From NCBI GenBank assembly GCA_004570425.1, contig SPQJ01000017.1:1-64000 (forward strand): a stretch of 64,000 nt of DNA, written 5' to 3'. The notes under the pieces were generated by a model that was not told where the DNA came from, did not search any database, and saw only the letters and a program-made list of their open reading frames with translations. Of this stretch, positions 34,861-43,475 are shown piece after piece. Made by a program: the position numbers and the translations under genes. The DNA comes from Bacillus sp. AZ43. GTDB lineage: Bacteria > Actinomycetota > Actinomycetes > Mycobacteriales > Geodermatophilaceae. Position 1 is the stretch's first letter, and the number at the start of each line of letters is the position of its first letter.

Positions 34861-35840
34861 GCCTCGCCGTCGGCCACTGCCTGGCGGACCAGGTCGGCGG
34901 CACCGACGATGCCGGCCTGTGGCCCGAGTTCTGCGACGACGACGCGCGGTCCCGGCCGGAACCCGCGGCCGGGAAGGGCACGGTCGAGCCGCTCGCGGGC
35001 GGGCGCCAGCACCATCTCCCCCAGCTTGCTCACGCCCCCGCCGATGACCACGACCTCCGGGTCGAGGACGGCGCTGAGGTCGGCGATGCCCTGGCCGAGC
35101 CAGAGGCCGACCTCGGTGACGAGCTCGAGGGCCAGCGGGTCGCCGTCCGCGGCCGCGCGGGCGACGTCCTCACCGGTGAGCCGGTCGGGCTCGCAGTCGA
35201 CCCGCTCGAGCAGGCGCGCCGCGGCGGCCGGCGACGTCCGGGCCACCTCCCGGGCGGTCTGCCCGAGCGCGGTACCGCTGGCGTACTGCTCCCAGCAGCC
35301 CCGGTTGCCGCACGCGCAGAGCCGGCCGTCGGGGACGACGCGCATGTGCCCCCACTCCCCCGCGACGCCGTGCGAGCCGCGCCGCAGCCGGCCGTCCAGC
35401 ACGATGCCGCCGCCGATGCCGGTGCCGAGCGTGATCATCAGCGCCAGGTCCGCGCCCCGGGCGGCGCCGTAGCGGTACTCCGCCCAGGCGGCGGCGTCGG
35501 CGTCGTTGCCGACCCAGAGCGGGCGCTGGAGGCGGGCGGCGAGGTCCTTGCGCAGCGTCGAGTTCCGCCAGGCCAGGTGGGGGCTGAACAGGACCGTGTC
35601 GCCGGTGCGGTCGAACCACCCGGCGGCCCCGACCCCGACGCCGACGATCTCGCCGTCGTGGCCCTCGGCGAGCTCGTCGACGACCGCGGCGATCGCGTCC
35701 TCGGTGTCGGTGACCGAGGCGCCGGGCGTGGCGCGGCGTGCGGTGGCCACGATGGTGCCGTCGGTGGCGACGACACCGCCGGCCACCTTGGTGCCGCCGA
35801 TGTCGATCCCGAGCGCGGCCGGGCCGTGCGCGTCGGTCAT
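34857..35840 (-). CDS. ROK-family glucokinase
   Basis: A 327-residue ROK sugar kinase, most like actinobacterial glucokinases. ATP-binding LGIDIGGTKVAGG, GVGVGAAGWFDR, the substrate motif VGNDADAAAWAEY, LGTGIGGGIVLDG, EWGHMRV and the Zn-binding CACGNRGCWEQYASG are all present, followed by VVIGGGVSKLG. No N-terminal HTH is present, so it is an enzyme and not a ROK repressor. ATG 35840 overlaps the stop of the small upstream gene (ATGA). It is last in a four-gene minus-strand operon with the SRPBCC and ArsA-like genes. Confidence 0.92.
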   Translation of the reverse strand: MTDAHGPAALGIDIGGTKVAGGVVATDGTIVATARRATPGASVTDTEDAIAAVVDELAEGHDGEIVGVGVGAAGWFDRTGDTVLFSPHLAWRNSTLRKDLAARLQRPLWVGNDADAAAWAEYRYGAARGADLALMITLGTGIGGGIVLDGRLRRGSHGVAGEWGHMRVVPDGRLCACGNRGCWEQYASGTALGQTAREVARTSPAAAARLLERVDCEPDRLTGEDVARAAADGDPLALELVTEVGLWLGQGIADLSAVLDPEVVVIGGGVSKLGEMVLAPARERLDRALPGRGFRPGPRVVVAELGPQAGIVGAADLVRQAVADGEA

Positions 35841-36151
35841 GCGATCTCGATCTGCTGGACCGGCGGCGGCTCGTCCTCGCGCGTCGCCGGGCCCGCGTCG
35901 GGCGCGTCCTCGGCCGGATGACCGGCCGCGGCGACCGTGCGCAGCGCCGTCGCCGCGGCGGTGAGGGCGTCGGCCAGGGCCGCGTTGATCTCGGGGCGCT
36001 CACCACGCACGACGGACGCCGCGAGGCAGATCGGGCACCAGCGGCAGTCGCTCGTGTGCTCCTGCTCGCCGTCGGTGGGAGCGGCCAGCCCGCTGCGGAC
36101 GGCCTCGATCAGGCGCTGCGCCTGGTCGATCCAGTCGGTCCCGGGGGTCAT
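35837..36151 (-). CDS. Small Cys-motif protein in the ArsA-glucokinase operon
   Basis: A 104-residue protein, mainly helical, with a CxxCxxC knuckle (DCRWCPICLAASVVRG) around residues 36-42 that could bind zinc or a metal. The C-terminal third is low-complexity and acidic. It is encoded between the ArsA-like and glucokinase genes with ATGA overlaps on both sides. I believe it corresponds to the small gene next to Rv2184c in mycobacteria, but I cannot name a function. ATG 36151 has a GAGGAAAGGA Shine-Dalgarno. Confidence 0.72.
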   Translation of the reverse strand: MTPGTDWIDQAQRLIEAVRSGLAAPTDGEQEHTSDCRWCPICLAASVVRGERPEINAALADALTAAATALRTVAAAGHPAEDAPDAGPATREDEPPPVQQIEIA

Positions 36152-37293
36152 GGCGTCGTCCTTTCCTCGGCGGTGAGGAGATCGGCCGGCCAGAGGCGCG
36201 GATCGGGCCGGAAGTCCACGTCGAGCCGGGCCGCCGCCGTGCCCGGCTCGGCCAGCCGGCCGCCGGTCACCTCGCAGCGGCGCAGCAGGGGGTCCAGCCG
36301 CACCGAGCGGCGCAGGCCGCCCACGGTCAGGACCAGGTCGTCCACCCAGCGGGTGAGCGTGACGCTGCCGTGCTCGGCGAACGGGAGCGGCAGCGCCAGC
36401 CGCCACGCCCCCTCGTGCCGCTCGGCGGCGGGCACGCCGGAGCCGGTGGTGACGGGCGGGTCGACGTCGACGAGCGCCGCCAGGTCGTCCGGCCCGGCGG
36501 GGGCGGTCGCCAGCTCGGGCACGCGGTGCACCGGCGCCACCTCCGCCAGCGCGGCGAGGGCGCCGTCCTGCTCGGCGGCCCGGCGGGCCGCCCAGTCGCC
36601 GTTCCCTGCGGACGGGGACAGGCGGCTGAGGACGGCGCCGACGCGCAGGCCGTGCAGCGCCAGTCGGGTGGCCGCGGCGCGCGCATCGGCCACCGACGAG
36701 GCGCGTGGCAGCGCCACCAGGTGGACGCCGGTGTCCGCGGGATCGGCGAGGCGGTCCCGCGCCAGCAGCCCCTCGATCGCCGGGACGGCGGACAGCGCCA
36801 CGTCCACCGGGCCGCGGCGGGCGGCGCCGGACGCCACCGCGGCGGTCCGGACCGCACCCAGGGCGCGCATCCCCGGGGGCATCAGCTGGTCCAGCCACCA
36901 GCGCAGCGTCGCCGGCACCGCGACCAGGGCCAGCGCCGAGGGCAGCGGACCCGCGTCGACGACGACCAGGTCGGCCTCGGCGCGGCCGAGTTCGGCGAAC
37001 AGGGCGACGTCGCCGGCCCCCGGCAGCGGGACGACCGAGGTGGCCGGCGGCACGGTCACCTGGGGCAGCACGGTGCCCACGGTCTCGGCCGTGCCCGACC
37101 ACACGTCCTGGAAGGCCGCCTGGGCGTCGACGGTCGTGACCGTCAGGCCGTCGACGCCGTCCACTCCCGGGACGGGTGGGCGGGCCGACAGCAGGACCGT
37201 CCGGCGGCCGGCGCGCGCCGCACGGACGGCGGCCGCGGCGGCGAGGGACGACGTCCCGGCCCCGCCGGGGCCGGTGACGAGGAGCGTGCGCAC
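36148..37293 (-). CDS. ArsA-like P-loop protein with degenerate Walker A
   Basis: A 381-residue protein with the layout of ArsA/GET3-type deviant-Walker ATPases, matching Rv2184c by position. The N-terminus is LLVTGPGGAGTSSLAAAAAV; the family loop is GKGGVGKTT, so both Lys are missing. A Walker B-like DLVVVDAGPLPSAL is present. The C-terminal 90 residues look like the alpha-crystallin-type extension of this group (LALPLPFAEHGSVTLTRWVDDLVLTVGGLRRSV). ATP hydrolysis may be lost or altered. GTG 37293 is 2 bp after the SRPBCC stop. A role in membrane insertion or polarity is only a family-based guess. Confidence 0.78.
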   Translation of the reverse strand: MRTLLVTGPGGAGTSSLAAAAAVRAARAGRRTVLLSARPPVPGVDGVDGLTVTTVDAQAAFQDVWSGTAETVGTVLPQVTVPPATSVVPLPGAGDVALFAELGRAEADLVVVDAGPLPSALALVAVPATLRWWLDQLMPPGMRALGAVRTAAVASGAARRGPVDVALSAVPAIEGLLARDRLADPADTGVHLVALPRASSVADARAAATRLALHGLRVGAVLSRLSPSAGNGDWAARRAAEQDGALAALAEVAPVHRVPELATAPAGPDDLAALVDVDPPVTTGSGVPAAERHEGAWRLALPLPFAEHGSVTLTRWVDDLVLTVGGLRRSVRLDPLLRRCEVTGGRLAEPGTAAARLDVDFRPDPRLWPADLLTAEERTTP

Positions 37294-37295
37294 CC

Positions 37296-37727
37296 TCAGC
37301 CCTCGACGCGCTTCTTCAGCTCCTTGAGAGCCGTGTCCAGGATGACCTTCTCCGCGCGGCGCTTGATCATGCCGAGCATGGGGATGGAGAGGTCGATGGT
37401 GATCGCGTAGGTCACCTCGGTGGCGCCGTCCCGCTCGACGAGTGTGTAAGAGCCTTCCTGACGCTTCTGCATCTGGCCCTTGACCAGCGTCCAGGACACC
37501 TTCCGGTCCCCGTCCCAGGTGTAGGCGAGGACGTAGTCGTCCTTGACCGCGCCGGCGTCGAGCACGAAGTGCACCTGCTCAGCCCGCCCGTCGGGCCCGG
37601 TCTCCAGGACCTCGACCTTCTTCGCGGCGGCCACCCACTCGGGGTAGGAGGGGAAATCGGCGATGACCGCCATGACGTCGGCCGCGGGCGCATCGACGAC
37701 GATCGACTGGGTGGACTGGTCGGCCAT
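37296..37727 (-). CDS. SRPBCC/START-like protein (Rv2185c type)
   Basis: A 143-residue helix-grip lipid/ligand-binding protein of the polyketide cyclase/START superfamily. It begins MADQSTQSIVVDAPAADVMAVIADFPSYPEWV, the standard family opening, and ends with the long amphipathic helix RAEKVILDTALKELKKRVEG. It is colinear with Rv2185c (144 aa). The ATG at 37727 has TAGCCT 7 bp upstream. It is first gene of the operon with the ArsA-like, Cys-motif and glucokinase genes, and divergent from fadD15. Ligand unknown, probably a hydrophobic metabolite. Confidence 0.88.
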   Translation of the reverse strand: MADQSTQSIVVDAPAADVMAVIADFPSYPEWVAAAKKVEVLETGPDGRAEQVHFVLDAGAVKDDYVLAYTWDGDRKVSWTLVKGQMQKRQEGSYTLVERDGATEVTYAITIDLSIPMLGMIKRRAEKVILDTALKELKKRVEG

Positions 37728-37734
37728 GGGCAGC

Positions 37735-37740
37735 AGGCTA
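37735..37740 (-). promoter_or_regulatory. -10 hexamer TAGCCT, leaderless SRPBCC start
   Basis: TAGCCT on the minus strand is 7 bp from ATG 37727 with no Shine-Dalgarno. Confidence 0.5.
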
Positions 37741-37882
37741 GCCGCTCCGGGCCACCGTGCAGGTGGGGCGCTCGGATGCTCTGCTACTCCCGGGTAGGGA
37801 TTCCCGCTAGATTCGTCGAAACGTCCCTGGCCGGGGCCGTGGGCGACGGTGCTCCCGGACGGCGGGGAGGAGAGGACCAGGC

Positions 37883-39676
37883 GTGCGCGAGTTCAGCGTT
37901 CCTGCGACGACCGAGGTGGGCCCGGACGAGGCCCTGACCGACATGCTCGCCACCAACGTCGCCGAGCACGGCGACGAGGTGGGCCTGCGGCGTCGGGTCG
38001 ACGGCCAGTGGCGGGACGTCACCTGGAAGGAGTTCGGCGAGGAGGTCCGCGGCGTCGCCAAGGGCCTGATCGCCGCCGGCGTCGCGGCCGGCGACCGGGT
38101 CGGCCTGCAGGCGAAGACGCGGTACGAGTGGACGGTCTTCGACTACGCCATCTGGACCGCCGGCGCCGTCGTCGTCCCGATCTACGAGACCTCGAGCCCG
38201 GACCAGGTCGCGTGGATCCTGTCCGACTCCGGCGCCACCGCGGTGATCGTGGAGCGCGACGAGCACGCGTCGGCCGTCGAGTCGGTCCGCGAGCAGACCC
38301 CCGAGCTGCGCTCGGTGCACGTCATCGACGACGGCGCGGTCGACCAGCTCGTCACCGCCGGCAAGGACGTGCCCGACAGCGAGCTCGAGGCCCGCCGCGC
38401 GTCCCTGAACGCCGACAGCCTGGCCACGCTGATCTACACCAGCGGCACCACCGGCCGGCCCAAGGGCTGCGAGCTCACCCACCGGAACTTCCTGTTCGAG
38501 ATCGGCAACGGCATCACCCTGCTCGGCCGCTTCATGAGCGTCGAAGGCTCGCTGCTGCTGTTCATCCCCCTGGCCCACGTGCTCGCCCGGGTGCTGCAGG
38601 TCGGTGCCATCCAGAACCGCACGGTCATCGGCCACACCCCCGACGTCTCGAACCTGCTCGAGGACCTCGGCGACTTCAAGCCGACGTTCGTGCTCGCCGT
38701 GCCGCGCGTGTTCGAGAAGGTCTTCAACAGCGCCAAGGCGAAGGCCGAGGGCGACGGCAAGGGCAAGATCTTCGACAAGGCCGCCCAGGTGGCCATCGAC
38801 TGGTCGCGCGCCCAGGACACCGGCGGCCCCGGCCTCGGCCTGCGCGCGCAGCACGCGCTGTTCGACAAGCTGGTCTACGGCAAGCTGCGGGCCGCTCTCG
38901 GTGGCCGGTGTCTGGGCGCCATCTCCGGCGGCGCGCCGCTCGGCGAGCGGCTGGGCCACTTCTTCCGCGGCATCGGCGTCACCGTCTACGAGGGCTACGG
39001 CCTCACCGAGACGACGGCGGCGGCGTCGGTGAACCACGACGACGCGCTGCGCATCGGCACCGTCGGCCGCCCCCTGCCCGGTGTGGAGTTCCGCATCGCC
39101 GAGGACGGCGAGGTGCTCATCCGCGGCGGCATCGTCATGCGCGGCTACTGGAAGAACGAGGACGCCACGAAGGAGGCGATCGACTCCGAGGGCTGGTTCC
39201 ACACCGGTGACCTCGGCGAGCTCGACGCCGACGGCTTCCTCAAGATCACCGGCCGCAAGAAGGAGATCCTGGTGACCGCGGGCGGCAAGAACGTCGCCCC
39301 GGCCGTGCTCGAGGACCGCCTGCGCGCCCACCGCCTGATCAGCCAGTGCATCGTCGTCGGCGACCAGCGGCCCTTCATCGGCGCGCTGATCACCCTCGAC
39401 GAGGAGGCGCTGCCGCAGTGGCTCGAGTCGAAGGGCAAGCCGGCCGACCAGAAGGCCGACCAGGTCCGTGAGGACCCCGAGCTCAAGGCGGAGATCGACG
39501 CGGCGGTGAAGGAGGCCAACAAGGCGGTCTCGAACGCCGAGGCGATCAAGAAGTTCACGATCCTCGGCACCGACTTCACCGAGGACAACGGGATGCTGAC
39601 GCCGAGCCTCAAGCTCAAGCGCTCCGTCGTCATGAAGGAGTTCGGCGACGAGGTGGAGAAGCTCTACACCCGCTGA
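37883..39676 (+). CDS. fadD15: Long-chain fatty-acid-CoA ligase (FadD15-like)
   Basis: A 597-residue AMP-forming acyl-CoA synthetase. The AMP-binding P-loop is LIYTSGTTGRPKGCELTH, then FIPLAHVLARVLQ, ISGGAPLGERLGHFF, YEGYGLTETTAA, WFHTGDLGELDADGFLKITGRKKEILVTAGGKNVAP, and the catalytic Lys near the end in LTPSLKLKRSVV. It activates fatty acids for phospholipid synthesis or degradation. GTG 37883 has GGGGAGGAGAGGA upstream, and TAGATT (37808-37813) is a likely -10. Position matches Rv2187, opposite the SRPBCC gene and followed by convergent pimB. Confidence 0.92.
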   Translation: MREFSVPATTEVGPDEALTDMLATNVAEHGDEVGLRRRVDGQWRDVTWKEFGEEVRGVAKGLIAAGVAAGDRVGLQAKTRYEWTVFDYAIWTAGAVVVPIYETSSPDQVAWILSDSGATAVIVERDEHASAVESVREQTPELRSVHVIDDGAVDQLVTAGKDVPDSELEARRASLNADSLATLIYTSGTTGRPKGCELTHRNFLFEIGNGITLLGRFMSVEGSLLLFIPLAHVLARVLQVGAIQNRTVIGHTPDVSNLLEDLGDFKPTFVLAVPRVFEKVFNSAKAKAEGDGKGKIFDKAAQVAIDWSRAQDTGGPGLGLRAQHALFDKLVYGKLRAALGGRCLGAISGGAPLGERLGHFFRGIGVTVYEGYGLTETTAAASVNHDDALRIGTVGRPLPGVEFRIAEDGEVLIRGGIVMRGYWKNEDATKEAIDSEGWFHTGDLGELDADGFLKITGRKKEILVTAGGKNVAPAVLEDRLRAHRLISQCIVVGDQRPFIGALITLDEEALPQWLESKGKPADQKADQVREDPELKAEIDAAVKEANKAVSNAEAIKKFTILGTDFTEDNGMLTPSLKLKRSVVMKEFGDEVEKLYTR

Positions 39677-39690
39677 CGAACACCCCCTCG

Positions 39691-39726
39691 CTGAGCCCCG
39701 TCCCGCACCTGCGGGGCGGGGCTCAG
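39691..39726. terminator. Strong bidirectional hairpin between fadD15 and pimB
   Basis: CTGAGCCCCGTCCCGC and GCGGGGCGGGGCTCAG form a 16-bp stem (one T/G pair) with the 4-nt loop ACCT. The right arm overlaps the pimB stop codon. No T-tract, as is common in actinobacteria. Confidence 0.8.
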
Positions 39727-40853
39727 CGCCGTCCGGGTTCCAGCAGCTCGGCGAAGGTGCCGGCGATCGTGGTCCACGACCAGCGCTCCTCGACCCACGC
39801 CCGGCCGGCGGCACCCATGGCGCGCGCCCGGGCGGGGTCGTCGAGCAGGTCCGCGATCGTGCCCGCGACGGCGGCGGGCGACCGGGGGTCCACCACGTGG
39901 CCGGTCACGCCCTCGCGGACGGTCTCCGGCGCTCCCCCGGAGGTCCCGGCGACCACCGGCCGGCCGCACGCGGCCGCTTCGAGGAAGACCATCCCGAGAC
40001 CCTCGACGTCGAGGCCGCCCCGGCGGGTGCGGCACGGCATGGCGAAGACGTCGCCGGCCGCGTAGTACGCGGGGAGTTCGGCCGGGTCGACCGGGCCGGT
40101 GAAGACGACGCGGTCGGTGAGTCCGCGTGCGGCGACGTCCTTCCGCAGCGACGCCTCGAGCGGCCCGCCGCCGACCAGGAGCAGCCGGGCGTCCGGGTGC
40201 CGCGCCAGGATCCGGGACCAGCCCGCGACGAGCACGTCCTGCCCCTTGCGCGGCACCAGGCGGGACACGCAGACGACCACCGGCGCGTCACCGAGGCCGT
40301 GCCGCTCGCGGACAGCGGCGCCGTCGGCGGCGGGGGTGAACCGGTCGACGTCGACCCCCGGCGACAGCTGCTCCATCCGGGTGCGCGACCCGAGAGCGGG
40401 AGCGAGCCGGCCGCGGGTGTACTCGCTGATGCAGGTGACGACGTCCAGCCCCGAGGCGATGCGCTGCATCACCTGGCGGCTGCCCGGCAGGGCCACCCAG
40501 CCGGTCTCGTGGCCGTGCGTCGCCCCCACCTGGTGGTGCACGCCGGCCGCGCGCAGGGCGGGTGCCAGCAGCCCCAGCGGGGCGGCCGCCCCGAAGAAGG
40601 CGTTGTCGCAGCCGTAGCGGCGGGCGAGCTCCACGGCGGCGCGGGCCGTGGATCGCGTCGGCAGCAGCATGCTGGTCGGACGGCGCACCACCGGGTAGGG
40701 CAGCGCCGCGTCGTAGGCCTCCCATCCCGCCGAGCGGGACGCGAGCACCACGAGCGACTCCGGTGGCCGCCGCTCCAGCAGCGCGGCGACGAAGGTCTGG
40801 ATACCGCCCTGGCGGGGCGGGAAGTCGTTGGTGACGACGAGGGTCCGGTTCAC
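39723..40853 (-). CDS. pimB: GDP-mannose-dependent mannosyltransferase (PimB'-like, GT4)
   Basis: A 376-residue GT-B family 4 glycosyltransferase, equivalent in position to Rv2188c (PimB'), which adds the second mannose to phosphatidylinositol mannoside. Motifs: VTNDFPPRQGGIQTFVAAL (acceptor/Gly-rich N-terminus), VGATHGHETGWV, SPGVDVDRFTP, VCVSRLVPRKGQDVL, MPCRTRRGGLDVEGLGMVFLEAAACGRPVVAG (the EGxGxxxxE-type nucleotide-sugar site). GTG 40853 overlaps the M48 peptidase stop (GTGA). PIM synthesis fits the envelope neighbours fadD15 and plsC. Confidence 0.88.
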   Translation of the reverse strand: MNRTLVVTNDFPPRQGGIQTFVAALLERRPPESLVVLASRSAGWEAYDAALPYPVVRRPTSMLLPTRSTARAAVELARRYGCDNAFFGAAAPLGLLAPALRAAGVHHQVGATHGHETGWVALPGSRQVMQRIASGLDVVTCISEYTRGRLAPALGSRTRMEQLSPGVDVDRFTPAADGAAVRERHGLGDAPVVVCVSRLVPRKGQDVLVAGWSRILARHPDARLLLVGGGPLEASLRKDVAARGLTDRVVFTGPVDPAELPAYYAAGDVFAMPCRTRRGGLDVEGLGMVFLEAAACGRPVVAGTSGGAPETVREGVTGHVVDPRSPAAVAGTIADLLDDPARARAMGAAGRAWVEERWSWTTIAGTFAELLEPGRR

Positions 40854-42115
40854 GGCCGCTCCAGCCGCGCCCAGTCCTCGGCCATGGCCAGGCGCTGCGA
40901 CACCGTGGGATGCGAACCGAAGAACCAGTGCCAGGCGTCCGGCGGGTCGGGGTCGGAGAGGTTGGACCCGGCCAGGTCCTGCTGCATCCGGACGAAGGCC
41001 TCGGGATCACCGGTGAGGTCGAGGGCGTGCGCGTCCGCCCGCGCCTCGACGTGGCGGGAGACACCGTTCTGCACCGGCGTCGACACCAGCGTGCCGACCG
41101 CCATGAGGAAGAGCAGGAGCGGGACCACCCGGGGATCGCCGGGAGACTCCGCACCCGCACGCGCGAGCAGCCGGCGGGAGGACAGCAGCCAGCCCAGCGC
41201 CGCCACGCCGGCGCCCGCCCCGAGCGCCCCCATCAGGGTGCCGGTGAGGACGTCGTCGGTGGCCACGTGCCCGAGTTCGTGCGCGACGATCGACTCGATC
41301 TGGTCGTCGGGCAACCGGTCGAGCAGTGTGTCGTAGAGGACGACCCGGCGGGTCGAGCCGAAGCCGGAGACGTAGGCGTTCAACGTCGTCGTGCGGCGGG
41401 AGGCATCGGAGACGAGGACGTCCTCCACCGGCGTCCCGTTCTCCTCGGCGAGCTGGAGCAGGTCGGTGCGCAGCCGGCTCTCGGCGAGCGGCTCGAAGCG
41501 GTTGAAGGCCGGCTCGATGACCACCGGCCAGAGGAAGGAGCCGACGACCACGAGCGCGGCGGCCCCGGCTCCGGCCCAGGCCCACCACAGCCGCGGTGCC
41601 CGGCGGGCGAGCCAGACGAGCACCAGCAGGCCGAACGCCGTCAGGGCCGCGTCGATCGCCAGGGAGACGGTGACGTCGCGCGCCCAGAGACCCCAGCTGC
41701 GCGTGGACAGCCCGTACCGGTGGCGGACCACCTCCCCGTAGGCCGACAGCGGCAGCGTGGCCAGGCGGCCGATCACGGCGAGGGCGAGGACGCCGAGCAG
41801 CACCTGCCAGACCCAGCCCCCGCCCAGCGGCGCGGCGACCGCGCGCACCAGCCGCCCGCCGGCCCGCGTGAGACCGAGGACCGCCGACACGACGAGGCCC
41901 AGCAGCAGGGACGCCAGGGAGGCCGGCCGGAGCGCGGCGGCGAAGGCATCGGCACGCTCGACCGCGGCGGCCGGCAGGCCGCCCGTGGGGTCGACCGGGG
42001 TGCGACCGCCGGGCGGCTCCGGCAGCGGCACCCACGGCGTACGGACGGCGATGACGACGGCCAGCGCGATGCCGAGGACGACCGCCGCGACCAGAGCGGC
42101 GCGGCGGGCGTTCAC
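40850..42115 (-). CDS. M48 family zinc metalloprotease (Ste24/CAAX-type)
   Basis: A 421-residue multi-pass membrane metallopeptidase. Hydrophobic helices fill the first 240 residues; the zinc motif HELGH is in QIESIVAHELGHVATDD, and the third ligand Glu is in VEARADAHALDL. The N-terminal region with RHRYGLSTRSWGLWARD fits the Ste24p subfamily rather than HtpX. GTG 42115 is preferred, as TAGGAT lies 7 bp upstream and no Shine-Dalgarno exists. It probably performs membrane protein quality control. The stop overlaps pimB start, so they form an operon. Confidence 0.88.
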   Translation of the reverse strand: MNARRAALVAAVVLGIALAVVIAVRTPWVPLPEPPGGRTPVDPTGGLPAAAVERADAFAAALRPASLASLLLGLVVSAVLGLTRAGGRLVRAVAAPLGGGWVWQVLLGVLALAVIGRLATLPLSAYGEVVRHRYGLSTRSWGLWARDVTVSLAIDAALTAFGLLVLVWLARRAPRLWWAWAGAGAAALVVVGSFLWPVVIEPAFNRFEPLAESRLRTDLLQLAEENGTPVEDVLVSDASRRTTTLNAYVSGFGSTRRVVLYDTLLDRLPDDQIESIVAHELGHVATDDVLTGTLMGALGAGAGVAALGWLLSSRRLLARAGAESPGDPRVVPLLLFLMAVGTLVSTPVQNGVSRHVEARADAHALDLTGDPEAFVRMQQDLAGSNLSDPDPPDAWHWFFGSHPTVSQRLAMAEDWARLERP

Positions 42116-42122
42116 CGGGCCG

Positions 42123-42128
42123 ATCCTA
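42123..42128 (-). promoter_or_regulatory. -10 hexamer TAGGAT, leaderless M48 protease start
   Basis: TAGGAT on the minus strand is 7 bp from GTG 42115. It touches the foot of the upstream hairpin repeat. Confidence 0.5.
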
Positions 42129-42196
42129 GAAGGACCCCCTGCCCCCCTCCGCTCGCAGGCTCGCGGCGGGACCCTGCAGGGGGCAGGGGGTCTTCT
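42128..42196. repeat. Dispersed hairpin repeat, copy R2 (probable terminator)
   Basis: AGAAGGACCCCCTGCCCCC (42128-42146) pairs with GGGGGCAGGGGGTCTTCT (42179-42196) with one unpaired G. The loop holds the family core CCGCTCGCAGGCTCGCGGCGGG (42149-42170). The reverse complement of that core recurs at 60681-60702, and GCTCGCGGCGGGACCCTGCAGG (42159-42180) recurs at 62700-62721. It ends the NlpC/P60 transcript. Confidence 0.8.
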
Positions 42197-43281
42197 CAGC
42201 CGGCGATGCGACGGGCGTGGGTGAACCCGCTCATCGAGTCGAAGTTCACCACCATGACCGGCTTGCTCGACGTCGAGGCGTGGACCATCTGCCCGTTGCC
42301 GATGTACATGGCCACGTGGCTGGTCGGGCTGTAGTAGAAGAGCAGGTCGCCCGGCTGCAGCTCGCCCACCGAGACCGGCTTGCCCATGGTGGACTGGCTC
42401 CGGCTCGAGTGCGGCAGGCTCACGCCGGCGGCCGAGTAGGCGTACTGCGTCAGCCCGGAGCAGTCGAAGGCGTCCGGACCGCCGGCGCCCCACACGTAGG
42501 CGTCGCCGACCTGCGCCAGCGCGGTGTCCACGGCGACCTGCGCCGCGGCGCTCGGGGCGATGACGCCGCTGGGCGCCGCGACCTGCTCGCCACCCGTGGC
42601 CCGCGCGACCTGCGCCTGCTGCGGAGCGGTGAGGGCGTCGTACCGGCGCTGGTAGTCGGCGATCCGGTCCTCGAGCTCCGCCTGCTGCGCGGCGATCTCG
42701 TCGACCGACCGCTGCGCCTCGGCGGCGGCCTCGGCCGCGTCGTCCTGGGCGCGCTCGGCCTCGTCGGCGACCTCGGCGATCTCGGCGAGCTGGGCGTTGG
42801 TGTGCCCGGCGATCGCGTCGAGCGTCCCGAGCTGGTGGACGAAGTCCTCGGCCGAGTCGCTGGTCAGCATCACGTCGAGGCGGTTGAAGCCCTCACCGGT
42901 GTAGGCCGAGCGGGCCAGCTGGCGGACCTGCCCGTCGAGGGCGTCCAGCTGCGCCTGGGCGTCGGCGGCGGCCTGCTCGGCCTCCGCGGCGGCGGCCTGC
43001 TGCTTCTCCAGCTGGACCTTCGCCTCGTTGAGCTGCTCGGTGACGCCGACGAGCTCGCGCTCGGCGTCGGCGACCACCTGCGCGGCCTGGGCGGGGTCGG
43101 TCACGGCGGCCGGGTCGGCGGTGGCGGTGCCCGGCAGCACGGTGAAGGTCAGGGCCGCGGTCACTCCGAGGAGCAGGCCGGACCGGAGCCATCCGACGTG
43201 CCCGGGCCCGGTGGGCGCGGACGGGCCGGCGGTGGCGGACTGTTCGAGGGCGTGCGGCAGTACAGCGTGTGGGGTCGCCAC
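42196..43281 (-). CDS. NlpC/P60 peptidoglycan endopeptidase (Rv2190c-like)
   Basis: A 361-residue secreted cell-wall hydrolase. A signal/TM segment (about 29-52) is followed by a long coiled coil (about 70-225, AQAAQVVADAERELVGVTEQ onward), then an NlpC/P60 domain. The catalytic Cys is in DAFDCSGLTQYAY (about Cys274), His in SPTSHVAMYIG, and the third polar residue in QMVHAS. It cleaves D-gamma-glutamyl-mesoDAP bonds. GTG 43281 fits the signal sequence and the GGAGAG upstream. It is controlled by an upstream c-di-AMP riboswitch. Position corresponds to Rv2190c, downstream of pimB' in the mycobacterial order. Confidence 0.92.
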   Translation of the reverse strand: MATPHAVLPHALEQSATAGPSAPTGPGHVGWLRSGLLLGVTAALTFTVLPGTATADPAAVTDPAQAAQVVADAERELVGVTEQLNEAKVQLEKQQAAAAEAEQAAADAQAQLDALDGQVRQLARSAYTGEGFNRLDVMLTSDSAEDFVHQLGTLDAIAGHTNAQLAEIAEVADEAERAQDDAAEAAAEAQRSVDEIAAQQAELEDRIADYQRRYDALTAPQQAQVARATGGEQVAAPSGVIAPSAAAQVAVDTALAQVGDAYVWGAGGPDAFDCSGLTQYAYSAAGVSLPHSSRSQSTMGKPVSVGELQPGDLLFYYSPTSHVAMYIGNGQMVHASTSSKPVMVVNFDSMSGFTHARRIAG

Positions 43282-43308
43282 GAGCGGCGGCTCTCCGTTT
43301 CTTCCTCT

Positions 43309-43475
43309 GCAACCGCCTACCGAGTTAGCTGACGGGTTCGGGCTGGGAAGACTGGCCCTATCCCCTGCGCACCGGCGAACCGGCCCAGCAGGAGAACTCA
43401 CCCCAGGACTGCGGTGGGTCCCCGGCTCGCCGTCGAGCACCTGGGGAGGCGCCGTCGGGCGATTAGGCGGTGCCC
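43309..43475 (-). promoter_or_regulatory. c-di-AMP (ydaO/yuaA) riboswitch upstream of NlpC/P60 gene
   Basis: Read on the minus strand, the leader begins CACCGCCTAATCG (43475-43463), continues through GGGGACCCACC and CTGGGGTGAG-type conserved segments, and closes with CCGTCAGCTAACTCGGTAGGCGGT (last part 43334-43311), the hallmark 3' end of ydaO RNAs. The outer stem pairs ACCGCCTA with TAGGCGGT. ydaO riboswitches bind c-di-AMP and usually turn off cell-wall hydrolase or K+/osmolyte genes. The 3' end is 28 bp before GTG 43281. Confidence 0.88.

Noticed and set aside
37781-37796. CTAC-N6-GTAG inverted repeat upstream of fadD15 as operator
   Set aside because: Only 4-bp arms in GC-rich DNA; too weak to call without conservation.
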